From: an uncultured Prevotella sp.
GTDB lineage: Bacteria; Bacteroidota; Bacteroidia; Bacteroidales; Bacteroidaceae
Assembly: GCA_900555035.1 (NCBI GenBank)
Contig: USJX01000031.1
Coordinates: 1 to 30,841 of the forward strand
Direction of reading: 5' to 3'
Length of the DNA: 30,841 nucleotides
Part shown: positions 14,152-21,861 of the stretch, piece after piece
Numbering within the stretch: position 1 is the stretch's first letter
Layout of the letters: each line of letters begins with the position of its first letter
The notes under the pieces: model-generated
Told to the model about the DNA's origin: nothing
What the model saw: the letters and a program-made list of their open reading frames with translations, nothing else
Database searches by the model: none
Made by a program: the position numbers and the translations under genes

Positions 14152-15351
14152 ATGTATCAAGTTGACGATAAAGGATTTTTTGGAAAATTCGGAGGAGCTT
14201 ACGTTCCTGAAATATTATATAAGTGTGTAACAGAACTCCAGCAGGCTTACAAGCCTATCATCGAGAGCGAGGAGTTCAAGAAAGAATACTATGCCCTGCT
14301 CAAGGATTACGTGGGCCGTCCTTCACCTCTCTATTATGCCAAGCGCATGAGCGAGAAGTATGGTTGCCAGCTCTATCTGAAGCGTGAGGATCTGAACCAT
14401 ACCGGTGCACACAAAATCAATAACACCATCGGACAGATTCTGATGGCGAAGAAGATGGGAAAGACCCGTATCATCGCCGAAACGGGTGCCGGACAGCATG
14501 GCGTTGCCACTGCCACCGTCTGCGCCCTGATGGATATGAAGTGCGAAATCTTTATGGGTGCCACCGATGTGGAGCGCCAGCATACCAACGTAGAACGTAT
14601 GAAGATGTTGGGCGCCAAGGTGAACCCTGTTCGCACAGGCAATATGACTCTGAGCGATGCCTGCTCTGAGGCCATCCGCGACTGGTGCTGTCACCCACAG
14701 GATACCTTCTATATCGTAGGTTCCACTATGGGTCCGCATCCTTACCCTGATATCGTGGCAAAGATGCAGAGCGTCATCAGCGAGGAACTGAAATGGCAGT
14801 TGGAGGAGAAGATCGGTCGTGATTATCCTGATTACCTCATCGCCTGCGTGGGTGGCGGAAGTAATGCTGCAGGTACCATCTATCATTACATCGATGACGA
14901 TCGTGTTCAGATTTATCTGGCTGAGGCTGCCGGTCATGGCATCGATACCAACTATACCGCTGCCACCATGCACTGCGGAACAGAGGGAATCATCCATGGC
15001 GCCCGCACCCTGGTGATGCAGACAGAAGATGGGCAGATAGAAGAAGCCTTCACCATCAGTGCCGGTTTGGATTATCCAGGCATCGGACCAATGCATGCCG
15101 ACCTTGCCACCCGTGGCAGAAGTCATGTGCTTGCCATCAAGGACGATGAGGCCATCTATGCCGGTTATGAGTTGACCCGCATGGAGGGAATCATCCCAGC
15201 CATCGAGAGTGCCCACGCCGTAGCCGCCTTGAAGAAGATGAAGTTCAAGAAGGATGATGTGGTAGTCCTCACTGTTTCAGGCCGTGGCGACAAGGATGTG
15301 GAAACGTATTTGAGCCATAAGGAAATGGCAGGAGAATACGGCAATTTCTAA
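14152..15351 (+). CDS. trpB: Tryptophan synthase beta chain
   Basis: This PLP enzyme condenses indole with serine to give tryptophan. The 399-residue protein shows LKREDLNHTGAHKINN with the PLP-binding Lys88, then ETGAGQHGVATATVCAL, GATDVERQHTNVERM and the phosphate-binding CVGGGSNAAG. This is the common TrpB1 type that pairs with TrpA. The start at 14152 (MYQVDDKGFFGKFGG) fits the family N-terminus. An in-frame ATG at 14065 lies inside trpA and is unlikely. Its TAA overlaps an ATG that begins a decoy mini-ORF before trpE. Confidence 0.96.
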   Translation: MYQVDDKGFFGKFGGAYVPEILYKCVTELQQAYKPIIESEEFKKEYYALLKDYVGRPSPLYYAKRMSEKYGCQLYLKREDLNHTGAHKINNTIGQILMAKKMGKTRIIAETGAGQHGVATATVCALMDMKCEIFMGATDVERQHTNVERMKMLGAKVNPVRTGNMTLSDACSEAIRDWCCHPQDTFYIVGSTMGPHPYPDIVAKMQSVISEELKWQLEEKIGRDYPDYLIACVGGGSNAAGTIYHYIDDDRVQIYLAEAAGHGIDTNYTAATMHCGTEGIIHGARTLVMQTEDGQIEEAFTISAGLDYPGIGPMHADLATRGRSHVLAIKDDEAIYAGYELTRMEGIIPAIESAHAVAALKKMKFKKDDVVVLTVSGRGDKDVETYLSHKEMAGEYGNF

Positions 15352-15390
15352 TGGCAAAGATTTAATTAAAATGGCAAAGATTTAATTAAA
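15351..15390 (+). repeat. Two tandem copies of a 20-nt unit with decoy start codons before trpE
   Basis: ATGGCAAAGATTTAATTAAA occurs at 15351-15370 and 15371-15390, followed by the true trpE start ATGGCAAAGTTTAATTA at 15391. Each copy encodes Met-Ala-Lys-Ile and then a stop, mimicking the MAK start of TrpE. The first ATG overlaps the trpB stop (TAATG). Confidence 0.85.
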
Positions 15391-16887
15391 ATGGCAAAGT
15401 TTAATTATCATACAGTAACCCGCAAGATTCTTGCCGACCTCTATACGCCGGTGGGAGTCTATATGCGATTGAGAGATATTTATCCCCAGTCGGCTCTGAT
15501 GGAGAGTTCCGACTATCATGGTTCCGAGAACTCCCGGTCCTTCATCGGCGTTCATCCGCTGGCAAGCATCGCCGTGAGTCATGGCGAGGTCATCAAGACC
15601 TATCCTGATGGCAACGTGGAGAAGGAAGTTCTCCCTGCTTTCGGCGAGGGCAAGGGCGAGCACTGCAAACTCGCCATCTCCAAGGCTATCAACGATTTCA
15701 TCCAGAGCTTCCACGTAGAAGGCGAGGGCAAGGATTTCTGCGGACTCTATGGCTTCACCACCTTCAACGCCGTGAGATATTTCGAGAATATCCCCGTAAA
15801 GGATACCACCATGGAGAAAAACGATGCACCGGATATCTATTATATTATGTATAAGGACATCATCGTGTTCGATCACTTCAATAATACGATGGAGCTGATT
15901 GCCCTGAGCGAAAGCTATGTTGAAGATAAGGCTGCTCAGGATACTGCCGCACAGGATGTAACAGATAAGAAATTCCAGGATGCCGCAGGCGAAGCCGAGC
16001 TTGATGCCCTGCTCAAGGCCGTGAACAAGGCGAATGTGAAGCCTTACGATTTTCATCCGGTGGGCGATACCTTTTCTACCCTTACCGACGAGGAGCACAA
16101 GGCAAACATCCGCAAGTGCATTCAGCACTGTCTGCGAGGCGATGTCTTTCAGATTGTTGTCAGCCGCCGCTTCGTCCAGAAGTACGAGGGCGATGACTTC
16201 AAGCTCTATCGTGCCCTGCGCAGCATCAACCCGTCGCCATATCTCTTCTATTTCGATTTCGGCGGATTCCGCATCTTCGGCTCTTCTCCTGAAACCCACA
16301 ACCGCATCGTGGGCAACAAGGCATTTATTGATCCGATAGCCGGAACCACCCGTCGCACGGGCGATATGGAGCAGGATAGAAAGGCTGCCGAGTTCCTCCG
16401 CAATGACCCGAAGGAGAATGCCGAGCACGTGATGCTGGTAGATTTGGCGCGCAACGACTTGAGCCGCAACTGCCATGGCGTGAAGGTGGATTTCTATAAG
16501 GATATGCAGTTTTATAGCCACGTCATCCACCTGGTGAGCCGTGTGAGCGGAACCCTCGATCAGGATGCCGACCACATCAAGGAGTTCATCGATACCTTCC
16601 CAGCCGGTACCCTGAGCGGTGCGCCAAAGGTGAGAGCGATGCAGATTATCTCGGAACTGGAACCTCATAATCGTGGAGCCTACGGCGGTTGCATCGGATT
16701 CATCGGCTTGAATGGTGATTTGAACCAGGCGATTGTAATCCGAACCTTCATCAGCCGCAATGGCGAACTCTGGTTCCAGGCAGGAAGTGGAGTCGTGGCG
16801 AAGAGCAACGACCAGAATGAGTTGGAAGAGTGCAATAACAAGTTGGGCGCCCTCACCAAGGCGATTCATATTGCAGAAGAACTTTAG
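15391..16887 (+). CDS. trpE: Anthranilate synthase component I
   Basis: With glutamine amidotransferase TrpG it converts chorismate to anthranilate, the first committed step. The 498-residue protein has the N-terminal Trp-sensing region (about 30-55, LMESSDYHGSENSRSFIG). Its C-terminal chorismate-binding domain contains FGSSPETH, DPIAGTTRRTG, ENAEHVMLVDLARNDLSR, TFPAGTLSGAPKVRAM and GAYGGCIGFI. The LMESS motif suggests that feedback inhibition by tryptophan is kept. An Ala/Asp/Lys-rich linker (about 173-200, AAQDTAAQDVTDKK) joins the domains. Start choice matters: two upstream ATGs each end after four codons. Confidence 0.95.
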   Translation: MAKFNYHTVTRKILADLYTPVGVYMRLRDIYPQSALMESSDYHGSENSRSFIGVHPLASIAVSHGEVIKTYPDGNVEKEVLPAFGEGKGEHCKLAISKAINDFIQSFHVEGEGKDFCGLYGFTTFNAVRYFENIPVKDTTMEKNDAPDIYYIMYKDIIVFDHFNNTMELIALSESYVEDKAAQDTAAQDVTDKKFQDAAGEAELDALLKAVNKANVKPYDFHPVGDTFSTLTDEEHKANIRKCIQHCLRGDVFQIVVSRRFVQKYEGDDFKLYRALRSINPSPYLFYFDFGGFRIFGSSPETHNRIVGNKAFIDPIAGTTRRTGDMEQDRKAAEFLRNDPKENAEHVMLVDLARNDLSRNCHGVKVDFYKDMQFYSHVIHLVSRVSGTLDQDADHIKEFIDTFPAGTLSGAPKVRAMQIISELEPHNRGAYGGCIGFIGLNGDLNQAIVIRTFISRNGELWFQAGSGVVAKSNDQNELEECNNKLGALTKAIHIAEEL

Positions 16888-16888
16888 G

Positions 16889-16930
16889 TAGTGATTAGTG
16901 ATTAATGATTAGTGAGGAATAATCACTAAT
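16889..16930. repeat. GTGATTAGT repeats and hairpin between trpE and trpG
   Basis: Repeated GTGATTAGT/ATGATTAGTG units end in a perfect 8-bp hairpin, ATTAGTGA (16908-16915) with TCACTAAT (16923-16930). The same unit fills the gap before prfC. Confidence 0.75.
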
Positions 16931-16942
16931 AAATAATAAATA

Positions 16943-17512
16943 ATGAAGATGAAAGTAGTAATCATAGATAATTACGATTCCTTCACCTATAATCTGGCAC
17001 ATTTGGTGAAGGAGTTGGGCGTGGACGTTACGGTATATCGCAACGACCAGTTTCAGCTCCGCGAGTTGGAGCCATTTGATAAGATCATATTGAGTCCGGG
17101 TCCGGGAATCCCATCCGAGGCGGGGTTGTTGATGGATGTCATCAGAAAGTATGCAGGCATCAAGCCGATGCTGGGCGTATGTCTGGGTCATCAGGCGATA
17201 GGCGAGGCGTTTGGCGCCAAGCTCACCAACCTCAAGGAGGTGTATCATGGTGTAGCCACCCCGTGCACCCAGTTTGGCATCGATCCGATATTCCAGGGCA
17301 TGGAGAAGCGAATAGAGATAGGAAGATATCATTCGTGGGTAGTAGATAGGACGAATTTCCCTGAGTGCCTCGATGTCACCGCCGTGAGCGATGACGGTTG
17401 CATCATGGGCTTGAAGCACAAAAACTACGATATCCATGGCATCCAGTTCCATCCCGAAAGCGTGTTGACGCCGGAAGGCAAGACCATCGTCAAGAACTTC
17501 CTGGAGTTGTAA
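16943..17512 (+). CDS. trpG: Anthranilate synthase component II, glutamine amidotransferase
   Basis: It supplies ammonia from glutamine to TrpE. The 189-residue class I amidotransferase has the oxyanion segment SPGPGIPSEAG (51-61), the nucleophile Cys80 in GVCLGHQAI, and His170/Glu172 in FHPES. The full catalytic triad is present. It is not fused to TrpD or TrpE, and is the last gene of the operon, directly followed by a strong terminator. Such subunits sometimes also serve 4-aminobenzoate synthesis; operon position favours tryptophan here. Confidence 0.95.
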   Translation: MKMKVVIIDNYDSFTYNLAHLVKELGVDVTVYRNDQFQLRELEPFDKIILSPGPGIPSEAGLLMDVIRKYAGIKPMLGVCLGHQAIGEAFGAKLTNLKEVYHGVATPCTQFGIDPIFQGMEKRIEIGRYHSWVVDRTNFPECLDVTAVSDDGCIMGLKHKNYDIHGIQFHPESVLTPEGKTIVKNFLEL

Positions 17513-17528
17513 AGAGGATAGGAGATAT

Positions 17529-17567
17529 AAAAAATCCCAGGCGATTCACTATCACCTGGGATTTTTT
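17529..17567. terminator. Bidirectional terminator between trpG and glk
   Basis: AAAAAATCCCAGG pairs with CCTGGGATTTTTT around a short loop, giving a T tract on both strands. It ends the trp operon and the convergent glk transcript. Confidence 0.92.
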
Positions 17568-17603
17568 ATATTTTTATCTGATTATCAGATTATCAGATGG
17601 GAA

Positions 17604-18581
17604 TTACAAGTCCCAACCCACGGCGCTGGCGCCGAGAACGGCAGCAGAACTGCCATCAAGAGTTGATGTCAGGAACTTAGCCTTGCCCTTGAAAATCTTC
17701 AGTACATTCTCATCGTATGCCTTCTTCAAAGGCTCCATCAGCAAGTCACCAGCCTTGGTCAAACCGCCGAAGAATACGAATGCCTCTGGTGCAGAGAAGG
17801 CAGCAAAGTTAGCGCAAGCCTCACCCAGCATCTTACCAGTGAAGTCGTAGATGCGCTTAGCCAAAGCATCGCCCTTGCTGGCAACCACACTCACGTCGTA
17901 AGAAGTGATATCCTCTGGCTTCATCTCGCGGAGCAAAGAAGGCTCATCGCTTGTCTCCAGGAACTCACGGGCTGTGCGAGCCACACCTGTAGCAGAGCAG
18001 TAAGTCTCCAGGCAACCTCTTCTGCCGCAACCGCATACGCGGCCAGCCTCACCAGGAACCACGATTACGTGACCCAACTCACCAGCGAAACCATCGCTAC
18101 CGTAAACCATCTGACCGTTGATAACGATACCAGAACCTACACCAGTACCCAAAGTAATGTCGATAAAGTTCTTCATACCACGAGCCACACCGTAAGTCAT
18201 CTCGCCCAAGGCAGCCGCATTCGCGTCGTTGGTCAAAGCCACAGGAATACCCAAAGCCTTGCTGAAGAGATCAGCCAATGGCACAACGCCATCATGCGCC
18301 CAAGGAAGGTTAGGAGCGAACTCGATGGTACCTGTATAGTAGTTACCGTTAGGAGCACCGATACCCATACCCTTGATCTTCTCGATACCGCCGATAGTAT
18401 CAAGCACAGGCTGCAAAGCCTCTACAGAAGCTTTTACATATTCCTCCACTGTCTTGTAGCCACCAGTCTTGATGGCTGTTGTAGCCTTAATGTCACCGCG
18501 TGCATCTACGATGCCGAACACTGAATTAGTACCACCAAGGTCCAAGCCAATTACGTATGGCTTCATTGCATTTTCTGTCAT
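17604..18581 (-). CDS. glk: ROK-family glucokinase
   Basis: It phosphorylates glucose with ATP. The 325-residue protein has the ATP phosphate loop LDLGGTN (14-20), TNDANAAALGE with the catalytic Asp, and ITLGTGVGSGIV. The ROK zinc site is formed by GELGH and CGCGRRGCLE. Length and motifs fit ROK glucokinases and not repressors: no N-terminal DNA-binding domain is present. An in-frame ATG five codons downstream (MKPYVIGLDLGG) is an alternative start. It is a single gene with its own promoter, divergent from the LysE-type gene and convergent with the trp operon. Confidence 0.9.
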   Translation of the reverse strand: MTENAMKPYVIGLDLGGTNSVFGIVDARGDIKATTAIKTGGYKTVEEYVKASVEALQPVLDTIGGIEKIKGMGIGAPNGNYYTGTIEFAPNLPWAHDGVVPLADLFSKALGIPVALTNDANAAALGEMTYGVARGMKNFIDITLGTGVGSGIVINGQMVYGSDGFAGELGHVIVVPGEAGRVCGCGRRGCLETYCSATGVARTAREFLETSDEPSLLREMKPEDITSYDVSVVASKGDALAKRIYDFTGKMLGEACANFAAFSAPEAFVFFGGLTKAGDLLMEPLKKAYDENVLKIFKGKAKFLTSTLDGSSAAVLGASAVGWDL

Positions 18582-18628
18582 GTCTTTATTTCAAATTAGT
18601 TAGAATTGTTTTTAATTATAATTCTCTG

Positions 18629-18636
18629 CAAAGATA
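18629..18636 (-). promoter_or_regulatory. -7 box of the glk promoter
   Basis: Minus-strand TATCTTTG, 47 nt before the glk start, matches TAnnTTTG. No -33 TTTG lies at the proper spacing. Confidence 0.45.
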
Positions 18637-18793
18637 AGAAATAGTTTTGGAATAGTGGCTATTTCTTGTATAAAAAAGTATAATTTCTTCTTTTTTTTTA
18701 ACCGAAATCAAATAAAACTTACGTCTTAAGAAAAAAAGAGGGGCTAAAATGAAAGTTTAACCCAAAAAATTACTAGATGTGCCCGATTTTTTG

Positions 18794-18801
18794 TAACTTT
18801 G
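18794..18801 (+). promoter_or_regulatory. -7 box upstream of the LysE-type gene
   Basis: TAACTTTG matches TAnnTTTG and lies 63 nt before the ATG at 18865. This supports starting the gene at 18865 and not at the TTG inside this box. No clear -33 box is seen. Confidence 0.45.
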
Positions 18802-18864
18802 CCCGCTGTTATTAGATTTTGTATTTTTAGCCGGTTAGGATACTGGCAAAAAGGGATAGAGAAA

Positions 18865-19542
18865 ATGAATTTAGCATTTCCAATAGAGTTTAACATCCTT
18901 GACTTTGTTTTCAAGGGAATTCTTATCGGTGTGATTGCCTCGGCCCCAATGGGTCCGGTGGGCATCCTTTGTATTCAGCGAACCTTGAACAAGGGGCGAT
19001 GGTATGGTTTCGTGACGGGTATCGGTGCAGCTTGCAGCGACATCGTCTATGCGCTTTTCACGGGCTTGGGTATGAGCTTCGTGATGGATTTCGTGAACAA
19101 TTCGCAGAACAAGTTCATCCTCCAGATTCTCGGCAGCGTGATGCTCCTCATCTTCGGCATCTATTGCTTCAAGAGCAATCCTACCAAGAACATGCACCAG
19201 AGTAGCAACAAGCAGGGTACTCTTACCCACAATGCCATCACGGCTTTCCTGGTAACGCTGAGCAATCCGCTCATCGTCTTCCTCTTCATGGCCGCCTTTG
19301 CCCAGTTTGCCTTCGTGGTGCCTGATATGCCGCTCGAAATGGGTGTGGGCTATCTCAGCATCGTCTTCGGAGCCCTGCTCTGGTGGTTCGGTCTCACCTG
19401 GCTCATCGACAAGGTGAGGGGAAAGTTTGATACCAACGGCATCCTTATTATTAATAAGGTGATAGGAAGCGTGGTCATCATCTTCTCTGTCATCGCCCTC
19501 TTCGGCACAGTTTTCAATCTGTACCATCTGCCAGGGTTCTAA
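18865..19542 (+). CDS. LysE/RhtB-type amino acid exporter family membrane protein
   Basis: The 225-residue protein has about six hydrophobic segments. The first contains GILIGVIASAPMGPVGILCIQRTL, the typical N-terminal LysE-family motif with a conserved Pro-rich turn. A second conserved part is the glycine-rich FVTGIGAACSDIVYALFTGLG, and AFLVTLSNPLIVFLFMA carries the family NP motif. Such proteins export amino acids or related small molecules across the inner membrane; the substrate here is unknown. The start at 18865 (MNLAFPIEFN) is chosen because the upstream in-frame extension begins with TTG inside a promoter-like box. Confidence 0.85.
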   Translation: MNLAFPIEFNILDFVFKGILIGVIASAPMGPVGILCIQRTLNKGRWYGFVTGIGAACSDIVYALFTGLGMSFVMDFVNNSQNKFILQILGSVMLLIFGIYCFKSNPTKNMHQSSNKQGTLTHNAITAFLVTLSNPLIVFLFMAAFAQFAFVVPDMPLEMGVGYLSIVFGALLWWFGLTWLIDKVRGKFDTNGILIINKVIGSVVIIFSVIALFGTVFNLYHLPGF

Positions 19543-19561
19543 TCAGAAGAAGGCAAATCAT

Positions 19562-19593
19562 AAAGTTCAAAGTTCAAACTTTAAAGTTCAAAG
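19562..19593. repeat. AAAGTTC heptad repeat before the DUF4924 gene
   Basis: TAAAGTTCAAAGTTCAAAC and a further AAAGTTCAAAG end 3 nt before the ATG. The preceding AATCA is shared with the trpC and tsaC copies. Confidence 0.75.
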
Positions 19594-19596
19594 TAT

Positions 19597-20151
19597 ATGT
19601 TTGTAGCACAAGAATTAAGAAAGACGAGTATTGCAGAATACCTCTTATATATGTGGCAGATAGAGGATATCATCCGTGCATACGGATGCTCGCTGCCTGT
19701 CATCAAGAAGAATTACATCGAAAGATTCAATTTCACTCCCGAGCAGAAAGATGAGGAGCTCGACTGGTTCGGCAACCTCATCCGCATGATGAACGAGGAG
19801 GGAAAGCGTGAGTATGGTCATCTCGATATCAACCGAGTGCTCCTGCAGGATGTCATCGACCTGCATGCCCGATTGCTCCAGAGCAGCAAGTTTCCTATCT
19901 ACAACGCCGAATACTACAAGGTGTTGCCGTTTATCGTTGAGCTGCGCAACCGTGGCGACAAGGAACTCAACGAGATTGAAACCTGCCTCGATGCCCTCTA
20001 TGGTGTGATGATGCTCCGCCTGCAGAAAAAGGAGATTACTCCCGAAACAGAGCGTGCCATCAAGGAAATCACCGTCTTCATCGGCCTCTTGAGCGATTAC
20101 TATATCAAGGACCGCACCGAAGGCCTGAAGTTCGAAGACGACGATGTGTAG
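19597..20151 (+). CDS. DUF4924 family protein
   Basis: The 184-residue soluble, mostly helical protein starts MFVAQELRKTSIAEYLLYMW, followed by QIEDIIRAYG, the characteristic N-terminus of the Bacteroidetes-specific DUF4924 family. No catalytic motif or membrane segment is visible. It has many charged helices and an acidic C-terminus (FEDDDV). The function is unknown. It follows the LysE-type gene by 54 nt on the same strand and precedes prfC. Confidence 0.8.
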   Translation: MFVAQELRKTSIAEYLLYMWQIEDIIRAYGCSLPVIKKNYIERFNFTPEQKDEELDWFGNLIRMMNEEGKREYGHLDINRVLLQDVIDLHARLLQSSKFPIYNAEYYKVLPFIVELRNRGDKELNEIETCLDALYGVMMLRLQKKEITPETERAIKEITVFIGLLSDYYIKDRTEGLKFEDDDV

Positions 20152-20220
20152 TGATTAGTTTTTAGTGATTAGTGATTACTTTTCAGTGATTAGTGATTAG
20201 TTTTTAGTGATTATTTTTTA
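20151..20220. repeat. GTGATTAGT repeats before prfC
   Basis: At least six copies of (T)AGTGATTAGT/AGTGATTA in direct orientation lie between the DUF4924 stop and prfC. The same unit occurs between trpE and trpG. The rest of the gap is AT-rich. Confidence 0.75.
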
Positions 20221-20262
20221 GTATATACATTATTATAATATATATATAACGATATATAACAG

Positions 20263-21849
20263 ATGAAAGAGATTGAAAGAAGAAGAACATTTGCCATCAT
20301 TTCGCACCCTGATGCCGGTAAGACAACTTTGACCGAGAAGTTCCTGCTCTTCGGTGGACAGATTCAGGTGGCTGGTGCCGTTAAAAATAATAAGATTCGT
20401 AAAACTGCCACTTCCGACTGGATGGATATCGAGAAACAGCGTGGTATCTCGGTTTCTACATCCGTGATGGAGTTCGATTACCTGCCAGATGGACAGACCG
20501 GAGAACCTTACAAGGTGAATATCCTCGATACTCCAGGTCACCAGGACTTCTGCGAGGATACCTACCGTACCCTCACCGCCGTGGATTCTGCCATCATCGT
20601 GGTGGATTCTGCCAAGGGTGTGGAGGCACAGACCCGCAAACTGATGGAGGTGTGCCGCATGCGCAATACTCCGGTTATCATCTTCATCAATAAGATGGAC
20701 CGTGAGGGACGTGACCCATTCGATGTACTCGATGAGTTGGAAGAAGAATTGAAGATTTCCGTTCGCCCTCTGTCTTGGCCTATCGGTCAGGGGGCCCGAT
20801 TCAAGGGTGTTTACAATATCTATGAGCACCAGCTCAACCTTTTCACACCAAACAAGCAGCGTGTCACAGAGAAGGTAGAGGTGGATATCCAGTCAAAGGA
20901 ACTCGATGAGCGAGTAGGCGAGCGTGAGGCAAGCCAGTTGCGCGAGGAACTGGAACTGGTTGATGGCGTTTACCCTGAGTTTGACGTAGAAACCTATCGC
21001 TCTGCCGAAGTAGCCCCAGTGTTCTTCGGATCAGCGTTGAACAACTTCGGTGTGCAGGAGCTTCTCGATTGCTTCGTGCAGATAGCCCCATCTCCAAAGC
21101 CAACCCAGGCAGAGGAGCGCCAGGTGGAACCGGAGGAGCCTAAGTTCACCGGTTTCATCTTCAAGATTACCGCCAATATCGACCCTAACCACCGTTCCTG
21201 CATCGCATTCTGCAAAATCTGCTCAGGTAAGTTTGTGCGCAATCAGCCTTACTACCACGTGCGACTCGACAAGACCGTGCGTTTCTCTTCGCCAACCCAG
21301 TTTATGGCGCAGCGCAAGAGCACCATCGACGAGGCCTATCCAGGCGACATCGTAGGTTTGCCAGACAACGGCATCTTCAAGATTGGCGATACCCTTACCG
21401 AGGGCGAGAAGATTCACTTCCGTGGATTGCCATCGTTCTCACCACTCCTCTTCAAGTACATCGAGAACGATGACCCTATGAAGAGCAAGCAGTTCCAGAA
21501 GGGCTTGGAGCAGCTCATGAACGAGGGTGTGGCTCAGTTGTTCGTCAACCAGTTCAACGGTCGCCGCATTGTGGGTACCGTGGGTCAGCTTCAGTTCGAG
21601 GTTATCCAGTATCGCCTGGAGAACGAGTACAACGCCAAGTGCCGCTGGGAGCCTGTTCACCTGCACAAGGCATGCTGGATTGAGGCCGACGACGAGAAGG
21701 AGCTGGAGAACTTCAAGAAGCGCAAGTACCAGTATATGGCCAAGGATATCGAGGGCCGCGATGTGTTCCTCGCCGATTCAGGCTACGTGTTGAGCATGGC
21801 TCAGCAGGATTTTGAGCACATCAAGTTCCACTTTACATCAGAATTCTAA
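20263..21849 (+). CDS. prfC: Peptide chain release factor 3
   Basis: RF3 is a translational GTPase that recycles RF1 and RF2 from the ribosome after termination. The 528-residue protein has the P-loop SHPDAGKTT (14-22), RGISVSTSVMEF (switch I), DTPGHQDF (switch II) and NKMDREGRDP (NKxD). The domain order and C-terminal region (GTVGQLQFEVIQYRLENEY) are those of RF3 and not EF-G. Length matches the family. It heads a block with the ClC, fmt and tsaC genes; the gap to the ClC gene is only 12 nt. Confidence 0.96.
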   Translation: MKEIERRRTFAIISHPDAGKTTLTEKFLLFGGQIQVAGAVKNNKIRKTATSDWMDIEKQRGISVSTSVMEFDYLPDGQTGEPYKVNILDTPGHQDFCEDTYRTLTAVDSAIIVVDSAKGVEAQTRKLMEVCRMRNTPVIIFINKMDREGRDPFDVLDELEEELKISVRPLSWPIGQGARFKGVYNIYEHQLNLFTPNKQRVTEKVEVDIQSKELDERVGEREASQLREELELVDGVYPEFDVETYRSAEVAPVFFGSALNNFGVQELLDCFVQIAPSPKPTQAEERQVEPEEPKFTGFIFKITANIDPNHRSCIAFCKICSGKFVRNQPYYHVRLDKTVRFSSPTQFMAQRKSTIDEAYPGDIVGLPDNGIFKIGDTLTEGEKIHFRGLPSFSPLLFKYIENDDPMKSKQFQKGLEQLMNEGVAQLFVNQFNGRRIVGTVGQLQFEVIQYRLENEYNAKCRWEPVHLHKACWIEADDEKELENFKKRKYQYMAKDIEGRDVFLADSGYVLSMAQQDFEHIKFHFTSEF

Positions 21850-21861
21850 AATATCAAAAGA

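Noticed and set aside
14323..15216. 297-codon open frame antisense to trpB
   Set aside because: It lies wholly inside trpB, whose motifs are complete, and has no recognisable family features. Long antisense frames arise from the codon bias of the real gene.
15382..16869. 495-codon open frame antisense to trpE
   Set aside because: Nearly coextensive with trpE, which has all family motifs. The antisense translation is low in recognisable structure.
18799..18864. Upstream TTG start for the LysE-type gene
   Set aside because: The extension overlaps a TAACTTTG promoter box and adds residues before the hydrophobic LysE N-terminus; the ATG at 18865 fits the family.
18871..19527. 218-codon frame antisense to the LysE-type gene
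   Set aside because: It is His/Glu-rich, as expected from the complement of a hydrophobic membrane protein gene.
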